A DNA stretch of 64,000 nucleotides, taken from positions 3,428,501-3,492,500 of the forward strand of contig NZ_CP066369.1 of assembly GCF_016406305.1 (NCBI RefSeq). The letters run 5' to 3'. The translations under genes and the position numbers were made by a program. Under the pieces are notes generated by a model, which had not been told where the DNA came from, did no database searches, and saw only the letters and a program-made list of their open reading frames with translations. Shown here one piece after another: positions 29,072 through 37,755 of this stretch; within the stretch, counting starts at the first letter, position 1, and every line of letters begins with the position of its first letter. This stretch comes from Shewanella putrefaciens (GTDB lineage: Bacteria > Pseudomonadota > Gammaproteobacteria > Enterobacterales > Shewanellaceae).

Positions 29072-30187
29072 TTATTGTTGCCTTTGTTGGCTGTAGGCAT
29101 CCTCGGCTATTTTATGATACTGACGTACGCCTTGTTCATAGACGTGGTAGGCATCGTAAACTTTACGCATTAAAGGGTCTTGATTAGCTTGTTCTTCAAT
29201 CACTCTCAAGGAAATCTGCTCAAGTTCTGTTAGCACTTGGGCGGGAAATTCCCTTAACTCAACCCCCTCATCTTTGACTAAGATATTAAGGGCTGTCACA
29301 TTGCGGGTCGTATATTCATCGAGCATATCTTGGTTTATGGCCCTAGCCGCGACCTTCACAATGGCCTGCAAATCCTTAGGAAGTGCCTCGAAGGCGGCTT
29401 TATTGATTAAAAACTCCATATTAGAACCCGGCTCATGCCAGCCGGGGTAATAGTAGTACTTAGCCACTTTATGCAAACCAAAGGCAAGATCGTTTAATGG
29501 TCCCACCCATTCAGCCGCATCAATCGACCCCGTTTGCAGCGCGCCATAGAGTTCACGGCCCGCCATATTTACGGGGACGGCACCGGCTCGTTTTAACACT
29601 TCGCCGCCTAAGCCCGGCATACGGATCTTCAAACCTTTAAAATCGGCAATAGTGTTTATCGGCTTATTGAACCAGCCGCCCATTTGCATCCCCGTATTAC
29701 CGCCCGCCAGCGGTATCACCCCAAAGGGGCGATACACTTCTTCCCAAAGCGCCATACCGCCACCATAGTGCAGCCAGCCATTCATTTCTTGGGCCGTCAT
29801 ACCAAAGGGAATAGAGGAAAAGAATTGCGCCGCGGGTGTCTTACCCTTCCAGTAATAAGAAGCGGCATGGGCCATTTGAATTTTGCCCTGACTGACACCA
29901 TCGAATACGGCAAAGGCGGGCATCAATTCACCTGCGCCATGGACCAGGATCTTTAAGCGGCCATTGGACATATCATCGACAAGGCGGGCAAAACGCTCGG
30001 GGGCCATGCCTAAACCGGGGAAATTTTTAGGCCAAGAAGTTGCAAGACGCCACTCGATAACTTGGGGACTAGATGATAGCGTGCTGCCCGGCTCTCCTGA
30101 TGCATTTCCCGCATTGCCTGCCGGCGGCTTGCAACCGCTAAGCACCACAAGCAACAGAGTCAAAAGCAGGGGCCCAAACCTATACAT
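29072..30187 (-). CDS. TRAP-type (DctP family) substrate-binding lipoprotein
   Basis: A 371-residue solute-binding protein of the DctP/TakP family, in which EWRLATSWPKNFPG begins the mature fold and GLKIRMPGLGGEVLKRAG and EWVGPLNDLAFGLHKVAKYY (read as two segments) mark the ligand pocket. TakP-type members bind 2-oxo-monocarboxylates. It is unusual in being a lipoprotein (lipobox LSGC, Cys19) and in having no DctQ or DctM membrane genes beside it. The ATG at 30187 has GGGAG eight bases upstream. Confidence 0.88.
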   Translation of the reverse strand: MYRFGPLLLTLLLVVLSGCKPPAGNAGNASGEPGSTLSSSPQVIEWRLATSWPKNFPGLGMAPERFARLVDDMSNGRLKILVHGAGELMPAFAVFDGVSQGKIQMAHAASYYWKGKTPAAQFFSSIPFGMTAQEMNGWLHYGGGMALWEEVYRPFGVIPLAGGNTGMQMGGWFNKPINTIADFKGLKIRMPGLGGEVLKRAGAVPVNMAGRELYGALQTGSIDAAEWVGPLNDLAFGLHKVAKYYYYPGWHEPGSNMEFLINKAAFEALPKDLQAIVKVAARAINQDMLDEYTTRNVTALNILVKDEGVELREFPAQVLTELEQISLRVIEEQANQDPLMRKVYDAYHVYEQGVRQYHKIAEDAYSQQRQQ

Positions 30188-30357
30188 CTTATACACTCCC
30201 TAGTTTCAATCACCCCTCTTTATTAAACCTGAGTCAGCGTTCTTTACGAGAAGTATTAAGCACCTTGATGCGCGCTAAACACCCACAAAATAGAACATAT
30301 TGTTAACACAGAAAATTCAGCAGGGAAACTAAAGAATGCCCTCCATGTGACTTAATA

Positions 30358-30419
30358 CAAAAAGCCACTTCCGAGGAAGTGACCTAAAACAAAAAAGCCA
30401 CTTCCGAGGAAGTGGCTTA
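30358..30419 (-). terminator. Tandemly duplicated terminator after bolA
   Basis: Two copies of the unit AAAAGCCACTTCC-GA-GGAAGTG about 30 bases apart. The copy at 30393-30419 is a perfect stem (AAGCCACTTCC/GGAAGTGGCTT); the one at 30361-30385 has a decayed outer stem. Both have T-runs on the minus strand. Confidence 0.85.
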
Positions 30420-30440
30420 GTCGCAAGTACCCGTTAACGC

Positions 30441-30761
30441 TTAACCGCGGCAATTGGGGGTACGGGGAACTTCCACATTCGCATCCCACTCACTTGGGGT
30501 AAAAGTATGAATAGAAAGCGCATGCACACCTGTGGCTAACTCATGGGCTAAACAGTTATTGATTAAACGATGACGTGCCAATAGGCGCAGCCCATCAAAT
30601 TCCTCACTCACCAATACCACTTTAAAGTGAGTCTCTGAATTAGGCGGAACATGGTGACGATGGCTTTCGTTCAGAACCTCTAAGTGAATTGGCGAGAAGC
30701 TATCCGTTAACTTCTGTGTGATGGTCTCGGCCACTGTAACCTGCGTGTGCATATTGGACAT
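30441..30761 (-). CDS. bolA: BolA-family protein
   Basis: A 106-residue protein of the BolA family, small KH-like proteins that partner monothiol glutaredoxins in [2Fe-2S] handling and affect morphology and stress responses. Family features are LEVLNESHRHHVPPNSETHFKVV (two parts) early and RHRLINNCLAHELATGVHALSI in the middle. The ribosome binding site is weak. It is followed by a duplicated terminator. Confidence 0.92.
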   Translation of the reverse strand: MSNMHTQVTVAETITQKLTDSFSPIHLEVLNESHRHHVPPNSETHFKVVLVSEEFDGLRLLARHRLINNCLAHELATGVHALSIHTFTPSEWDANVEVPRTPNCRG

Positions 30762-30908
30762 AGTCGAATCTCAGAATGGGAAAATCCAGTGGCCGCAGAG
30801 TACTGCTTCAAGTTAAAAAGATCAAATTCACCGGGCCAATTTTGTTAATGATGACTCACTCTATTGCAACATTAATCGCAATATCAACGCCATATCTTAA
30901 GGTAATTA

Positions 30909-31610
30909 TTAGCCATGATAATTCACTACCAGTTGCCTAAAAGTGTAGTTCCAACGGGGGTCTTTAACCTTTAATCGCTTAGGCACACTGTGCAGCCAAT
31001 CGCGCTGCATGGGCCAATGCATGATCAGCAAATCACCACTGTGCAAACTGATGCGGTATTTTACTTGGCTATGTTTATGTTTAATCACAAAATCCCGGGT
31101 AGCGCCAAGGTTGATAGAGGCAATATCACTGCCATGGGCGATTTCTGGCTCATCATCACTGTGGGCGCCCATACACTCTTTACCATCGGCGTAACGATTC
31201 ACTAATACGCCATTACTCGCTAAGCCAAAATCCCGGGCGAGTTTTTCCCTCAATTTATAGGCATACTTAGGCCAAGGTAAGGCGCGGATAAAAAGGCCTG
31301 AATATAGATAGTCACAGCCCAAATCACCAAACCACACTTGTTGGCGAGGAATCGCGTGAAACTGACCGAAAACTTGGATTTCGGGGCGGCTCAAGGGATA
31401 AGTCTGCGCTTCTTGCAATAATGCCGCTTGCTGCTCGGCATTAAGATAACCGCGCACTAAGGTAATGGGCGGCTTCGCTTGCGTCTCTTGCTGCTCAAGG
31501 TTAGGCTGCGCCGCTGGGATATTCGACAGGGTAGCCCCTCGAGCATCCGTTTGTTTAAATGATGTTGGGCAATCATCCTCAGTATCGAATCCAAACTTCC
31601 CTTGCTGCAT
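30909..31610 (-). CDS. AlkB-like 2-oxoglutarate/Fe(II) dioxygenase
   Basis: A 233-residue oxygenase of the AlkB family (ALKBH2/3-like), which demethylates alkylated bases in DNA or RNA. The jelly-roll shows NRYADGKECMGAHSDDE with the iron-binding HxD, the distal His in DWLHSVPKR, and the 2-oxoglutarate Arg in DPRWNYTFRQLV. The first ~50 residues are low-complexity and not conserved. The ATG at 31610 has GGGAG seven bases upstream and was preferred over an ATG two codons earlier. It is divergent from rlmG. Confidence 0.92.
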   Translation of the reverse strand: MQQGKFGFDTEDDCPTSFKQTDARGATLSNIPAAQPNLEQQETQAKPPITLVRGYLNAEQQAALLQEAQTYPLSRPEIQVFGQFHAIPRQQVWFGDLGCDYLYSGLFIRALPWPKYAYKLREKLARDFGLASNGVLVNRYADGKECMGAHSDDEPEIAHGSDIASINLGATRDFVIKHKHSQVKYRISLHSGDLLIMHWPMQRDWLHSVPKRLKVKDPRWNYTFRQLVVNYHG

Positions 31611-31693
31611 AGACATACTCCCAGCGAGCCGTCGCACTCAATCGTGAAATCTGCGATAATCTGCGCCTTAAATTTATTGGCGCAGTGTGGCAC

Positions 31694-32827
31694 ATGACAA
31701 CACAATTTTCAGTAGCGGGTGTTGAACTCGAACTTTTACGGTATCCAGCTCAGCAGGAATCTAATCTTCAAGCTTGGGATGCCGCCGACGAACACTTACT
31801 CAAGAGCCTTGTTGAGTCAGAACAAGCCGCAGTGCCAACCGCCATTATCAACGACAGTTTCGGCGCCTTAAGCTGTGCGCTATCGAAACGAAATCCACGT
31901 TGGCCGCTCTTTGTTGAAACCGATGCCAGAACCAGTTTTTTAGGCACAGAGCAAAATCATATCCGCAATCAATTGCCTATGGATAATCTGCAATGGTTTA
32001 CCAGCCGCGATACTTTGCCAGACAACTTAGCCTTAGTATTGATGAAGTTACCTAAAAACTTAAGCTACTTTGCCCACCAGCTCACGCGCCTGTCACAAGT
32101 GTTACCCGCTGGCACTCGTGTATTAGTGGCCGCCAAAGCCAAATCAATCAATAGCGCCCTGCTCGATATCTTTGCGAAACATTTAGGCCCAGCAAGCGCC
32201 AGTTTAGCCTGGAAAAACACCCGAGTGATCACCTGTTTAAGCGATGGTAAACCAAGAGCCTTACCTAAAGAAGTAACTTGGGCCGTACCTGAATATCAAC
32301 TTGAGATCAGCAATTTAAGTAATGTATTCGCCGCCAATAAACTCGATATTGGCGCACGTATCATGCTCGATAATCTGCCCAAGGGGGATTTTAAAACCAT
32401 TGTCGACCTCGGCTGTGGCAATGGCGTGTTAGGGTTACGCGCATCCCAGTTATTCCCAGAGGCTGATATCCACTTTATCGATGATTCTGAAATGGCGGTC
32501 GCATCGGCCAAGGCAAACTGGGCACGCAATCAATTGCCCGCAGATAAGGGCCACTTCTATTGGGACGATTGCATGACGCATCTACCCGATGATGTGCAGC
32601 CGGATTTAGTACTGTGTAACCCGCCCTTTCACCAAGGCGAAGCCATTACCGATCATATCGCCTGGCAGATGTTTTTAGATGCTCGCCGCCGCTTAAAAGA
32701 CGGAGGTATTTTACATATCGTCGGCAACCGCCATCTGGCCTACCATGTGAAATTGCAGCGCTTATTTAAGAACTGCACCACAGTGGCCTCTAACGGTAAA
32801 TTTGTGATCCTGCAGGCGAAAAAGTAA
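31694..32827 (+). CDS. rlmG: 23S rRNA (guanine-1835-N2) methyltransferase
   Basis: RlmG methylates G1835 of 23S rRNA using S-adenosylmethionine. The 377-residue product has a degenerate N-terminal methyltransferase-like half ([24 protein letters not shown], as in E. coli RlmG) and a catalytic C-terminal half with [12 protein letters not shown] (SAM site) and LCNPPFHQG (catalytic NPPF/Y). The ATG at 31694 was preferred over a GTG three codons upstream because it matches the family start; the binding site is weak. Confidence 0.94.
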   Translation: MTTQFSVAGVELELLRYPAQQESNLQAWDAADEHLLKSLVESEQAAVPTAIINDSFGALSCALSKRNPRWPLFVETDARTSFLGTEQNHIRNQLPMDNLQWFTSRDTLPDNLALVLMKLPKNLSYFAHQLTRLSQVLPAGTRVLVAAKAKSINSALLDIFAKHLGPASASLAWKNTRVITCLSDGKPRALPKEVTWAVPEYQLEISNLSNVFAANKLDIGARIMLDNLPKGDFKTIVDLGCGNGVLGLRASQLFPEADIHFIDDSEMAVASAKANWARNQLPADKGHFYWDDCMTHLPDDVQPDLVLCNPPFHQGEAITDHIAWQMFLDARRRLKDGGILHIVGNRHLAYHVKLQRLFKNCTTVASNGKFVILQAKK

Positions 32828-32857
32828 CCCCGCAGTATTAACATGCCTTTGCGCACT

Positions 32858-32893
32858 AAAAAGCCGCCATCGAATAATCTATGGCGACTTTTT
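32858..32893. terminator. Bidirectional terminator between rlmG and metY
   Basis: Arms AAAAAGCCGCCAT and ATGGCGACTTTTT (one mismatch) with a 10-base loop, A-run and T-run on either side. It serves two convergent genes. Confidence 0.85.
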
Positions 32894-32926
32894 AGGTTTT
32901 CACTATGAATGATGAACTAAATGCTA

Positions 32927-34222
32927 TTAGCTCACTAATGCCCTATCGAGAGCCTGGGCCACATCGGCAATAATGTCGTCGATATGCTCAATCCCCACCG
33001 AGATACGAATAAGATCCTCAGACACGCCCGCCCTCGCCAATTCATCGGCATCGAGCTGTCTGTGCGTGGTGCTCGCAGGGTGACAGGCCAAGGACTTCGC
33101 ATCGCCAATATTGACTAAACGCAGGATCATCTGCAGCGCATCGATAAAACGTCCACCGGCAAGCTTACCTTCTTCAGGCGTGGCCGCTTTAATCCCAAAG
33201 CTAATGATTCCAGAGGCTTTGCCGCCAGTGATCTTGTGACAATTATCCTGATAAGGGCTGCTCGGCAAGGCGCCGTAGTTTACCCAACTCACCGCCGGAT
33301 GCAGCACCAGATATTCGGCTAATGCCAAGGCATTCGAGCAATGGCGCTCCATTCTAAGGCTTAAGGTTTCAAGGCCTTGCAGCAGTAAAAATGCACTGTG
33401 GGGTGACAGTGCGGCGCCGGTATTACGCAGCGGTACCACACGGCAACGGCCAATAAATGCAGCTGGGCCAAAGGCTTCTGTGTAAACCACGCCGTGGTAG
33501 GAAGGATCGGCTTGGTTGAGTAAGGCAAATCTTTCCTTATTAGCGACCCAATCGAACTTGCCAGAATCGATAATCACCCCGCCAATCGTTGTGCCATGGC
33601 CACCAATGTATTTGGTTAAAGAGTGGATAACGATATCGGCGCCATGCTCAAAGGGGCGACATAACACTGGAGTCGCGACCGTATTATCGACTATTAAAGG
33701 CACGCCATGCCTATGGGCAATCTCGGCTAAACGTTGTAAATCGACAATATTGCCCGCCGGATTACCAATAGATTCGCAGAACAAGGCCTTGGTTTTGTTA
33801 TCAATCAACTCATCTAAGCCTTCAAAATCATCGAAGGCCGCCATGCGCACTTCAACGCCTTGGCGCGGCAACGTATGGGCAAACAGATTATAGGTGCCGC
33901 CATAGAGCTGACTGGTACTGACAATATTATCGCCAACTTGAGTCAGGGCTTGAATTGCATAGGTAATCGCCGCCATACCCGATGCCACAGCCAGCGCACC
34001 TATGCCGCCTTCAATGGCCGCCAGACGTTGCTCTAGCACGCTAGTGGTAGGATTCATTATCCGAGTATAAATATTGCCAGCGACTTTTAAGTCAAATAAA
34101 TCAGCACCATGCTGGGTATCATCGAAGGTATAAGAGGTCGTTTGATAGATAGGTACCGCGGCCGCCTTAGTGGTCGCCTCTGACTCATAACCGTGGTGTA
34201 ATGCCAGTGATTCAAGCTTCAT
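32927..34222 (-). CDS. metY: O-acetylhomoserine (thiol)-lyase / homocysteine synthase
   Basis: MetY condenses O-acetylhomoserine with sulfide to make homocysteine. The 431-residue PLP enzyme of the Cys/Met metabolism family has the early [24 protein letters not shown] (two parts), [12 protein letters not shown], and the PLP lysine in [17 protein letters not shown]. The start [15 protein letters not shown] at 34222 has AAGGA eight bases upstream. A tandem MetJ operator lies 87 bases upstream, fitting repression by methionine. Confidence 0.95.
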   Translation of the reverse strand: MKLESLALHHGYESEATTKAAAVPIYQTTSYTFDDTQHGADLFDLKVAGNIYTRIMNPTTSVLEQRLAAIEGGIGALAVASGMAAITYAIQALTQVGDNIVSTSQLYGGTYNLFAHTLPRQGVEVRMAAFDDFEGLDELIDNKTKALFCESIGNPAGNIVDLQRLAEIAHRHGVPLIVDNTVATPVLCRPFEHGADIVIHSLTKYIGGHGTTIGGVIIDSGKFDWVANKERFALLNQADPSYHGVVYTEAFGPAAFIGRCRVVPLRNTGAALSPHSAFLLLQGLETLSLRMERHCSNALALAEYLVLHPAVSWVNYGALPSSPYQDNCHKITGGKASGIISFGIKAATPEEGKLAGGRFIDALQMILRLVNIGDAKSLACHPASTTHRQLDADELARAGVSEDLIRISVGIEHIDDIIADVAQALDRALVS

Positions 34223-34308
34223 TTTGCCTTCCTTATCCGTAGCAGCCCAGTATTCAATCGACATTGAAAATTGCACAGGATTTGTGCATGTTCAACAAGC
34301 TAACAGAT

Positions 34309-34324
34309 AGACATCTAGAAGTCT
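34309..34324 (-). promoter_or_regulatory. MetJ operator of metY
   Basis: Two abutting 8-bp met boxes, AGACATCT and AGAAGTCT, each 7 of 8 to AGACGTCT. MetJ binds as arrayed dimers to at least two adjacent boxes. No SAM riboswitch was seen. Confidence 0.85.
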
Positions 34325-34531
34325 AAAACTTTTTAATCCCGAATTAAAAACTGCGACCGAGAACAAAAATGGGCTTTTTTCCCGAAATAAGCTTTTGCAC
34401 TCTTCGATATCAAAGGTTAATAAAAACCACAAAACTATTACTCAAAGGATTCAATTATTAAAAGGATTCTATATTTTCAGGCTTGCTTTATATTTTTACT
34501 TGACCTATGGTATCAGCCAAGCAATTACTTA

Positions 34532-34565
34532 TTTAGTTAATGGCAAGATTTAGTTAATGGCAAGA
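34532..34565. repeat. Perfect 17-bp tandem duplication
   Basis: TTTAGTTAATGGCAAGA occurs twice in direct succession, followed at 34567 and 34580 by a direct repeat CGATATAC. All lie 50-110 bases upstream of a short ORF at 34639, so they may sit in its promoter. Confidence 0.9.
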
Positions 34566-34638
34566 CCGATATACTAAATCGATATACAAAAAATAAATAA
34601 TCAATCGAATATCAACTTTTGACTGGAGATGTAACACT

Positions 34639-34737
34639 ATGTTTAGCACTGCATTTTCATCACTATTTCCCCATGCATTAGCTAGCACATCTAGTGTCGT
34701 AAGCTCAATCCGCCTCTCGCTCAAATTCCCAGTCTAA
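34639..34737 (+). CDS. Small ORF, 32 residues, unknown
   Basis: ATG at 34639 is preceded by GGAG ten bases upstream. The 32-residue product starts MFSTAFSSLFPHALAS and ends SSIRLSLKFPV; it is rich in Ser, hydrophobic, with a basic C-terminal third. A GC-rich hairpin begins at the base after the stop codon, and a GreA/GreB-domain gene follows about 120 bases later on the same strand. I do not recognise it; a leader peptide for the downstream gene or a stand-alone small protein are both possible. Confidence 0.4.
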   Translation: MFSTAFSSLFPHALASTSSVVSSIRLSLKFPV

Positions 34738-34760
34738 GCCGAGCGTCACTCGCGCTCGGC
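34738..34760 (+). terminator. GC-rich hairpin after the 34639 small ORF
   Basis: Perfect 8-bp stem GCCGAGCG/CGCTCGGC with a 7-base loop, directly after the stop codon. There is no T-tract, so it may be an attenuator-like or stabilising hairpin rather than a terminator. Confidence 0.6.
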
Positions 34761-34856
34761 AGAATTATAACTTTTTGTGAAATAAGCACAGAGTAAAACT
34801 ACTACTCTTTTAAATTTCTACGCTTATATTTTAACTTTGTTATTTCAGAGGCGGCA

Positions 34857-35264
34857 ATGGCATATTCTTTTTTTAGCGGTCTTTTCCAGAATTTTATTCT
34901 AAAAACTGAAACCTATTATTTACAAAACAGTTTTAACGCCTCACTGCGCCCAATGGCTTTGGCAGGCGTGATTAGTAAGCTTGAACAGCTAAAACTTGAA
35001 GCGTCGAGTGATAAAGTGACTGTGGGACGGGAAATTCACTTAGTTAATCTGCAGGATCAACAAGAGTACCAAATTGAGCTAGTGTATCCGCCAAGGCATA
35101 AACCCAGTGCAGGACGCTTCTCTGTTATCTCCGATTTGGGTGTCAGCTTACTTGGGCTGTCAAAGGGTGAACTGGCAGAGGTGAGCATTTTAGGTAAACC
35201 AGTGCTGTTTATGATTAAAGATGTCCGTTTAGCCAAAAAACAACCAAAAAATAAAGTAGTTTAA
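34857..35264 (+). CDS. GreA/GreB C-terminal-domain protein (Rnk-like)
   Basis: A 135-residue protein whose residues ~55-128 resemble the GreA/GreB C-terminal FKBP-like domain used by transcript-cleavage factors and by Rnk to bind RNA polymerase: VTVGREIHLVNLQDQQEYQI, LVYPPRHKPSAGRFSVISDLG (two parts) and SLLGLSKGELAEV. The acidic coiled-coil tip of true Gre factors is missing, so cleavage stimulation is unlikely; Rnk-like binding in the RNAP secondary channel is inference. ATG with GAGG six bases upstream, terminator at 35270-35299. Confidence 0.75.
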   Translation: MAYSFFSGLFQNFILKTETYYLQNSFNASLRPMALAGVISKLEQLKLEASSDKVTVGREIHLVNLQDQQEYQIELVYPPRHKPSAGRFSVISDLGVSLLGLSKGELAEVSILGKPVLFMIKDVRLAKKQPKNKVV

Positions 35265-35269
35265 AAAAT

Positions 35270-35302
35270 AAGCATGTTCAATTCAGTGGCAACATGCTTT
35301 TT
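35270..35302 (+). terminator. Terminator of the GreA/GreB-domain gene
   Basis: Perfect stem AAGCATGTT/AACATGCTT with a 12-base loop, followed by TTT. It begins five bases past the stop codon. Confidence 0.85.
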
Positions 35303-35592
35303 ACTCGCTATTTGCGGCGGCATTTAGCACAGAAAAACCAATATATTGGAGGAAGAAATTTTGAAGTTATTAACTGGCCGCGAAATACATTGAAGCAAGT
35401 GAATCTAAATTTAACCTTCTTAAAAATTGACTAAGGTATGGCAGCGCTTAAGCATAAAATAAGAAGGTTATTTAAAGGACTCGCTCTTCCTATTTAATAT
35501 CTCAAGCTTATTAACTGAAAACTTGAGCTTAGCTATCAGTGAGAACCGCGGCGCTACACTCGATAGCCTCACTTCACTTGGGAGTATTTTCC

Positions 35593-35682
35593 ATGAGTAA
35601 AGAAAAAGCGAAAAAAACGCCGATGAAAACCTTAAAAGAAAAACGTCAGGATAAACGGAACCGCCAAAAAGCCTCCGATTAA
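35593..35682 (+). CDS. Small basic protein, 29 residues
   Basis: ATG at 35593 follows GGGAG by about nine bases. The 29-residue product begins MSKEKAKKTPMKTLKEKRQD and is almost half Lys and Arg. Short Lys/Arg-rich proteins with a KTLKEKR core are, to my recollection, found in many gammaproteobacteria, but I cannot name a function. It has its own terminator at 35729-35756. The 290 bases upstream (35303-35592) contain no other gene. Confidence 0.6.
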   Translation: MSKEKAKKTPMKTLKEKRQDKRNRQKASD

Positions 35683-35728
35683 CTCCTGTTATTAAAGTCC
35701 CTTAAATCCTCTCTTTTATTCAGCAATA

Positions 35729-35756
35729 GGGTGCAGCAATTGCTGTGCCCTTTTTT
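35729..35756 (+). terminator. Terminator of the small basic protein gene
   Basis: Stem GGGTGCAGC/GCTGTGCCC (two G-U pairs) with an AATT loop, followed by TTTTTT. It overlaps the stop codon of the convergent AraC-type gene. Confidence 0.85.
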
Positions 35757-36534
35757 ATGCCAGCTGGCGTCGGTATTGTTCTGGGGAATATTGGGCGTAT
35801 TTTTTAAACATCACTATATAGGGCGATGTCTGGTTGTAGCCTAAGGTCAGCGCAACTTCCTTGATAGATAAGCCTTCACGTAAAAGTTGTAGCGAATAAA
35901 TAAACTTATGTCGCTGTCGTAATTCAGTAAAACTCATTCCAAGGCTATCTTGGCAGCGCCGAGCAAGGGTACGTTCTGTGGTATGCAGTTCACTCGCCCA
36001 AATGTTAAGACTCTTTTGGCTGGCGGGATCGAGTTCAAGCTGCTGTAAAATCGGCTGTAACAACTTATCGCTACTCGAAGGTAAAAATTGCGGCTGCGCC
36101 TGCCCCAAAACTAACTGGTCGATTAACACCTCAACCAAACGTTTATCCGCATCGCTCTTAGCGACGCTCATCTGCCGCGCCCGGAGATCATTCACTATCG
36201 CCTGTGCGATTGGGGTTACGGCGAGTAAACAAGTCTCACGGGGAAAGGCAAGCGAGCGACTCGCGGCGATATTCATCGAACAATAATGAATACTGCGGCG
36301 GGTATAGCTCTCATGTTCTATGCCTGCAGGTACCCAAATCGCATATTGAGACGGCGATAACAATCGCTGCCCCGCCGCATGTAACTCCATAATGCCGCCA
36401 CTGATCAACTGCACTTGCCCCCAAGTATGTTGATGCTTAGGCGTGATGGTATTAGGCAAAAAGGCTTCATAGTTAAAGAAAATATCTGCAACTGGCGCCT
36501 GTTCGGCCCCTAGAGGATGGTAAACAGGGCGCAT
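35755..36534 (-). CDS. AraC-family transcriptional regulator
   Basis: A 259-residue regulator with an N-terminal cupin-like ligand domain (KHQHTWGQVQLISGG, near residue 35) and a C-terminal double helix-turn-helix (TTERTLARRCQDSLGMSFTE and LSIKEVALTLGYNQTSPYIV). The ATG at 36534 has GGAG five bases upstream; an in-frame start ten codons earlier lacks one. It is divergent from the EamA transporter gene at 36726, so that transporter is the likely target. The ligand is unknown. Confidence 0.92.
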   Translation of the reverse strand: MRPVYHPLGAEQAPVADIFFNYEAFLPNTITPKHQHTWGQVQLISGGIMELHAAGQRLLSPSQYAIWVPAGIEHESYTRRSIHYCSMNIAASRSLAFPRETCLLAVTPIAQAIVNDLRARQMSVAKSDADKRLVEVLIDQLVLGQAQPQFLPSSSDKLLQPILQQLELDPASQKSLNIWASELHTTERTLARRCQDSLGMSFTELRQRHKFIYSLQLLREGLSIKEVALTLGYNQTSPYIVMFKKYAQYSPEQYRRQLA

Positions 36535-36725
36535 CTGTACTCCAATAAAGGTACTTTCTAACAATTCTTGGCATACACATTAGGATTTATTGTCCGCCGA
36601 GGAACTGACATTGTCTTTTAAGCGATATTTATATCACAAAAGACCAGAGATAATAGCACTCAACCTTTGACACCTGTTTATGCCGCCCGGCATAAGCCCG
36701 TCTTCACCTCAATAAAGACTTATCT

Positions 36726-37616
36726 ATGCTGTATTTATTTCCCTTGCTCGCCGTAGTGATCTGGGCAGGCAACGCCATTGTAAACAAGCTTTCCTTTGGG
36801 ATTATTGCCCCCGAAGCCATTGCCTTTTACCGCTGGTTTTTTGCCATGCTAGTGTTAACGCCTTTTATGCTAAAACCCGTATGGAAAAATCGCCGCACTA
36901 TCATTCCTCTACTGCCGAAACTCGCCAGCTTAGCCGCCTTAGGAATGGTGTTAAACCAAAGCCTTGCCTACTTTGCCGCGGCAACGACAACGGCCACCAA
37001 TATGGCATTGATCAACTCGCTGGTGCCTATGGTCAGCCTGTTTTTGGCTGTGCCTCTGCTCAAACAAAAACTTACGCCCTTAGTCTTTGGCGGCACCTTA
37101 ATCTCGCTGCTGGGGTTAGTATTTATGCTAAGTCATGGGGATATGGCCAATTTAGCCATTGGCGTTACCGAGGGGGATTTACTCTTACTGGTTAGCGCCT
37201 TTGTATACGCGCTTTATGGGGTATTGCTAAAGCGCTGGCAGCTACCGATATCGACTTGGGAATCGGTTTATATTCAAGGCATTATTGCCGTGTTGATGTT
37301 AACCCCGTTGCTTTTTAGTGCTCCAAGTGTTGCCATCAGCAGTCAAGCCGCGCCACTCATTCTATATGCAGCCCTTGGCGCGTCACTCATCGCACCTTGG
37401 GCTTGGATCAACGGCATAGGCAAGCTCGGCGCCGAGCGCACAAGCGTCTTTTTTAATCTCATGCCTATTCTTGCGGCGATACTGGCGGCGATGATCCTAG
37501 ATGAAACCTTAGCGATTTATCATTATCTTGGCGGCTCTATGGTGATTATGGGTGTGATGCTAGTGCAGATAAAACCTAAGCCTAAAGCCATCACAACCTT
37601 AGCTTGTACCGAATAA
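36726..37616 (+). CDS. EamA/DMT-family transporter
   Basis: A 296-residue inner-membrane transporter with two EamA repeats and about ten helices (start LAVVIWAGNAIVNKLSF; second repeat near LLLLVSAFVYALYGVLLKRW). It is divergently transcribed from the AraC-type gene across 190 bases, an arrangement typical of a regulator controlling its exporter. The substrate is unknown, but an amino acid or other small metabolite is usual for the family. Confidence 0.88.
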   Translation: MLYLFPLLAVVIWAGNAIVNKLSFGIIAPEAIAFYRWFFAMLVLTPFMLKPVWKNRRTIIPLLPKLASLAALGMVLNQSLAYFAAATTTATNMALINSLVPMVSLFLAVPLLKQKLTPLVFGGTLISLLGLVFMLSHGDMANLAIGVTEGDLLLLVSAFVYALYGVLLKRWQLPISTWESVYIQGIIAVLMLTPLLFSAPSVAISSQAAPLILYAALGASLIAPWAWINGIGKLGAERTSVFFNLMPILAAILAAMILDETLAIYHYLGGSMVIMGVMLVQIKPKPKAITTLACTE

Positions 37617-37755
37617 ACTGCAAAATCGACTCGCCTCAAGGATGCAATAGAGGCGGGTCGAATCCCTTCAATCCATAAATGTAACTTCGCAAGCTCAGGG
37701 CAAATTCCTAAATAACTACTAAGCTATTTAGTAAGTTATTAATGGAGATGCCCCT

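Noticed and set aside
34223-34320. Search for a SAM riboswitch ahead of metY
   Set aside because: No aptamer core seen; regulation is accounted for by the tandem MetJ boxes.
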